Positions 61,680 through 64,000 of a DNA stretch of 64,000 nt are shown in pieces (the first letter of the stretch is position 1; each line of letters begins with the position of its first letter). The position numbers and the translations under genes are program-made. The DNA is taken from assembly GCF_029227915.1 (NCBI RefSeq), contig NC_079875.1, forward strand, positions 4,834,001 to 4,898,000, written 5' to 3'. Under the pieces are notes generated by a model. It was given only the letters and a program-made list of their open reading frames with translations. It was not told the origin of the DNA and ran no database searches. The DNA comes from Hydractinia symbiolongicarpus. Its lineage: Eukaryota; Cnidaria; Hydrozoa; Anthoathecata; Hydractiniidae.

Positions 61680-62513
61680 ATGAATAAGCCTGAATACTCC
61701 AAGGCAGAACTTGAAAAAGTGACTTATGAATCTAGTGATAGTGAAGAAAAAGACAAATTGAATTCAAGCAGACTTGAAAATTTGCATTGGTGTCCCTGTA
61801 CATCTTGTGTTATTTTCAATTCCTTCACTCTTGTGGAATGCAAGTGTTGCCAAGAATTTTCCAATTTATTGAATGACAAGTTGAATAATAACAAGTGCAT
61901 AACGATGCACAAGGATTTTGAAATTTTATGTTTGAACAGCACAGTGTTAGAGACAGCCAGAATACGACATCGACGATACCAGAAAAATATAACAAACTCT
62001 CCACATATACTAATACGTAAGTTTTTCTTCAAAAAATTCTCGTAAATATTTTCAAAGACCATATTTCTCATAGTCACACCAATATAAAACATTCTTCGTA
62101 TCTTTGTATCTTCTCACTTTTCGCTTTATAATCTTACAGGTCCACGCGCTATGAAAATACACACCATCGCAGATAATTCAATTAAATTAAAAATAATATC
62201 ATTCCTTGAATATCAAATAACAAAGGAAAAGGGCCCTTGTGCCTCAAATAACAATTTGTTTCAAAGAAGTTTTGATGAATGAATAATTTCAATATATTTT
62301 ATCCTGGTTTACATTATAACTTAAACCTTGATTCCTTATACGGAAATGAGGTATATCAGTTACTGACAGTACATGGCCTGGGTACATTATTATGAAAAGC
62401 TTGGAAAAGGATGTCGTGTGGTGATTCCAGCTTGTGTTGTGCGAAAAATAAGGGAAGAATTTCCTGATTTAAATGGAAAGTATACTGGTTTCAAAGAATT
62501 TGTTGATATATAA
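61680..62513 (+). CDS. P2X7 C-terminal-domain-like Cys-rich protein (gene or decayed copy)
   Basis: The first exon starts at ATG 61680 and runs to a GT donor at 62016/62017. It encodes an acidic Ser/Glu lead, then LHWCPCTSC, VECKCCQEF and CITMHKDFEILCLN, the cysteine pattern of the P2X7 intracellular (ballast) domain, here on a protein without the channel. A downstream piece at 62370-62513 (YMAWVHYYEKLGKGCRVVIP, then CVVRKIREEFPDLNGKYTGF, stop) matches the end of the same domain. The two pieces do not join in phase, so a small exon is missing or the gene is broken. An alternative exon from 62140 stays open for about 47 codons to a stop at 62280. Upstream, MENLSSCSDSP (from about 61594) is in a different frame. 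Such proteins are frequent in cnidarians (from memory); the function is unknown. Confidence 0.55.
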
Positions 62514-63329
62514 CGAGACTTAGCATTTTCAAAAAAACAATAACAACAAGAAAAAGCGAAATAAAGTACAACGGACCAGAGTTATTTTTTTTGAATCGTT
62601 CACATTGTGTAAACAACCTTAAAAAAATTGAAATGAGCGTAAAATACGTCAGAGATCTCCACTGCAGATATTGTTTTGATTTTAACATGGCGATTACAGT
62701 TGTCAACTTTTATGCTAGAAAAGGGATGTAAATTCAAAGAATTTCAATTTTTTTTATATACTATCAAAATATGTGTTTTATATACTTTTATATACTATAA
62801 TTTTATATACTATTAAAATTGTAAAATATATTTCCGATTAAAAAAAGTTTGGGCTAAATTCCCCTTTAATTTTAAAGAAAACCTACTTGCAACCATTGAT
62901 GTTTGCTAAAACAAATAGAATTACAAGGAAAGCCTGTCTAGTTTTATACCACCAATCACTCAGCATCCAGGGACCTGCCAATAAGGTTATTTCCTGATTT
63001 CCAAACACTCACTAAATCTGTTCAAATTGAGAAAAAGTCATGTATCTAGGCACAAGAGTAGCCTAATCCAACAGAAAATCTGCATTCAACATTGATGTTT
63101 GTTAATGTTGTTTGTTAATGTTGCCCTAATTATTGTTTAGATTAAGTCATCTTGGGAGCTAAACTCCTTTTTAAGATCATCTTTGACTTGCTTGCGGATA
63201 CTCATTTTTGTGAGAATTGTGTCTTTTGTGTTCCTTAACAATTCAGCCTGGTAATGTTTCTTACATGTTTCTTATGTTTTGCCAAATTTGAACCCAAGTA
63301 GCTTTGTAAATACTTATATAAGCAAATGA
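62514..63329. other. Spacer with dispersed repeat words
   Basis: TTATTTCCTGATTTCCAAAC followed by ACT occurs at about 62984 and again at 60419, an exact 23-base match, so a dispersed repeat is involved. No gene is seen. Confidence 0.5.
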
Positions 63330-63570
63330 AATTCTAAAATGAGCCTTAAGGATGCTTATGAAAAACATGATCAGGACCAAAATATGCCTATTGCGTTCAT
63401 CATCATTAATTACAATTTAAATCTCAAGACATGCTGGTTAATGCATATATAAAGAATAAAGAGAAAACTGCTAACGAAACAAAACATAAAAACTTAAGAA
63501 TGTTTTAGGCTTCACATAACGCTTAGTATATGCTTAAAAATAGGGATGCTTATAAATGCTATGCTCATAA
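63330..63570 (-). repeat. AAGCAT-rich dispersed repeat, copy B
   Basis: Reverse-oriented relative of 41755-42065; shared blocks include CCTGATCATG, TTTTTCATAAGCATCC and TCATTTTAGAATTT (minus sense), and TAAGCAT-type words throughout. Confidence 0.55.
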
Positions 63571-63787
63571 ACGAACATGTATAAGAATTATCAAGACCTG
63601 GTTAGGGTCCAGTTCCTTTACAAGCAAGTGAGACTAATATCCCTGGCAACCTTTAAGATTAGGTCTATAGGTAGAAACCTCCCCCACTGTGCCAGGCTCT
63701 ACATGACATTCTCAATGATTAAGGTAAACCTAATGTATACCAACCACAATGCTAAAGAACTGTACTTCTGTCACCACAATGTGATGC

Positions 63788-64000
63788 CGTAGATTAGTGG
63801 TTATGTGGCGCTGTAGATTAGTCGTTATAGCTCGTACTCTGTGCAGGAGACCGGGGTTTGATTCCTCTTGTCGGCAATTCAACATGGGAGAGTGAATGTT
63901 ACTATAGCCCCGGGTTAACCCACGCCATGCGAGGGAAATTGGGGAGATGGCTCACTGTGTGGGCTGTTGGATGTTGCCGGGAGGCCCTAATTAGGTCTGC
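63788..64000 (+). mobile_element. tRNA-derived SINE (runs off window)
   Basis: The head has an A-box-like TAGATTAGTCG and a B-box-like GGTTTGATTCC at tRNA-like spacing, i.e. an internal RNA polymerase III promoter. The acceptor stem ends do not pair as in a functional tRNA. A unique tail (CCCCGGGTTAACCCACGCCA, then GCGAGGGAAATTGGGG) follows to the window end. A partial extra copy of GTAGATTAGTGGTTAT precedes it at about 63789. Confidence 0.75.

Noticed and set aside
63788-63871. Functional tRNA gene
   Set aside because: A and B boxes are present but the acceptor ends do not pair and the sequence continues into a SINE-like tail.

Overview
The window is nuclear DNA from an animal, most likely a cnidarian and perhaps a medusozoan/hydrozoan. 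The reasons are low GC, compact exons with GT..AG introns rich in transposon debris, a COUP-TF nuclear receptor, a Nudix protein related to NUDT17, MYBBP1A, and a P2X7 C-terminal-domain-like gene of a kind I recall as numerous in cnidarians. The species is not determined.

Layout. (1) 252-26687, + strand: the body of a MYBBP1A / DNA polymerase phi (Pol5) family gene. I could assemble 34 exons by hand, all joining in phase without a stop; the 5' end lies outside the window. Its introns hold an intronless antisense GPCR (6745-7758), a 763-bp TIR element (3627-4389), a 24-bp minisatellite, a 2.4-kb TIR transposon with its own two-exon gene (15005-17445), and a 212-bp (AT)n tract. (2) 27360-31921, + strand: a seven-exon NUDT17-like Nudix hydrolase with an intact Nudix box, a tandem-duplicated relic of its third exon, and an abnormal splice donor next to an inserted TIR element. 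(3) 32482-33326: an internally deleted pogo/Tigger element. (4) 35570-46251, + strand: a six-exon COUP-TF (NR2F) gene. Its 6-kb second intron contains another intronless GPCR (39481-40416, same strand) and, antisense, a possible first exon with YY1/NRF1-like promoter motifs. (5) 46252-64000: mainly repeats. These include a tandem array of Helitron-like units, a broken LINE, a coding relic split by a 112-bp foldback element, a cluster of CCTGAGCGTCAGG hairpins with covarying flanks, a broken LTR-retrotransposon gag with a tRNA-iMet primer site, a P2X7-C-domain-like gene and a tRNA-derived SINE at the right edge.

The host genes are functionally unrelated (nucleolar/ribosome biogenesis and transcription, nucleotide-diphosphate hydrolysis, developmental transcription factor), and nothing suggests a shared pathway. 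Two features stand out architecturally: both long host genes carry a nested single-exon receptor, and introns repeatedly received elements with 3-bp TTA/TAA duplications. The most unusual unexplained signal is the hairpin cluster at 57673-57945.

All assignments come from reading the sequence and remembered family features; no database search was done.
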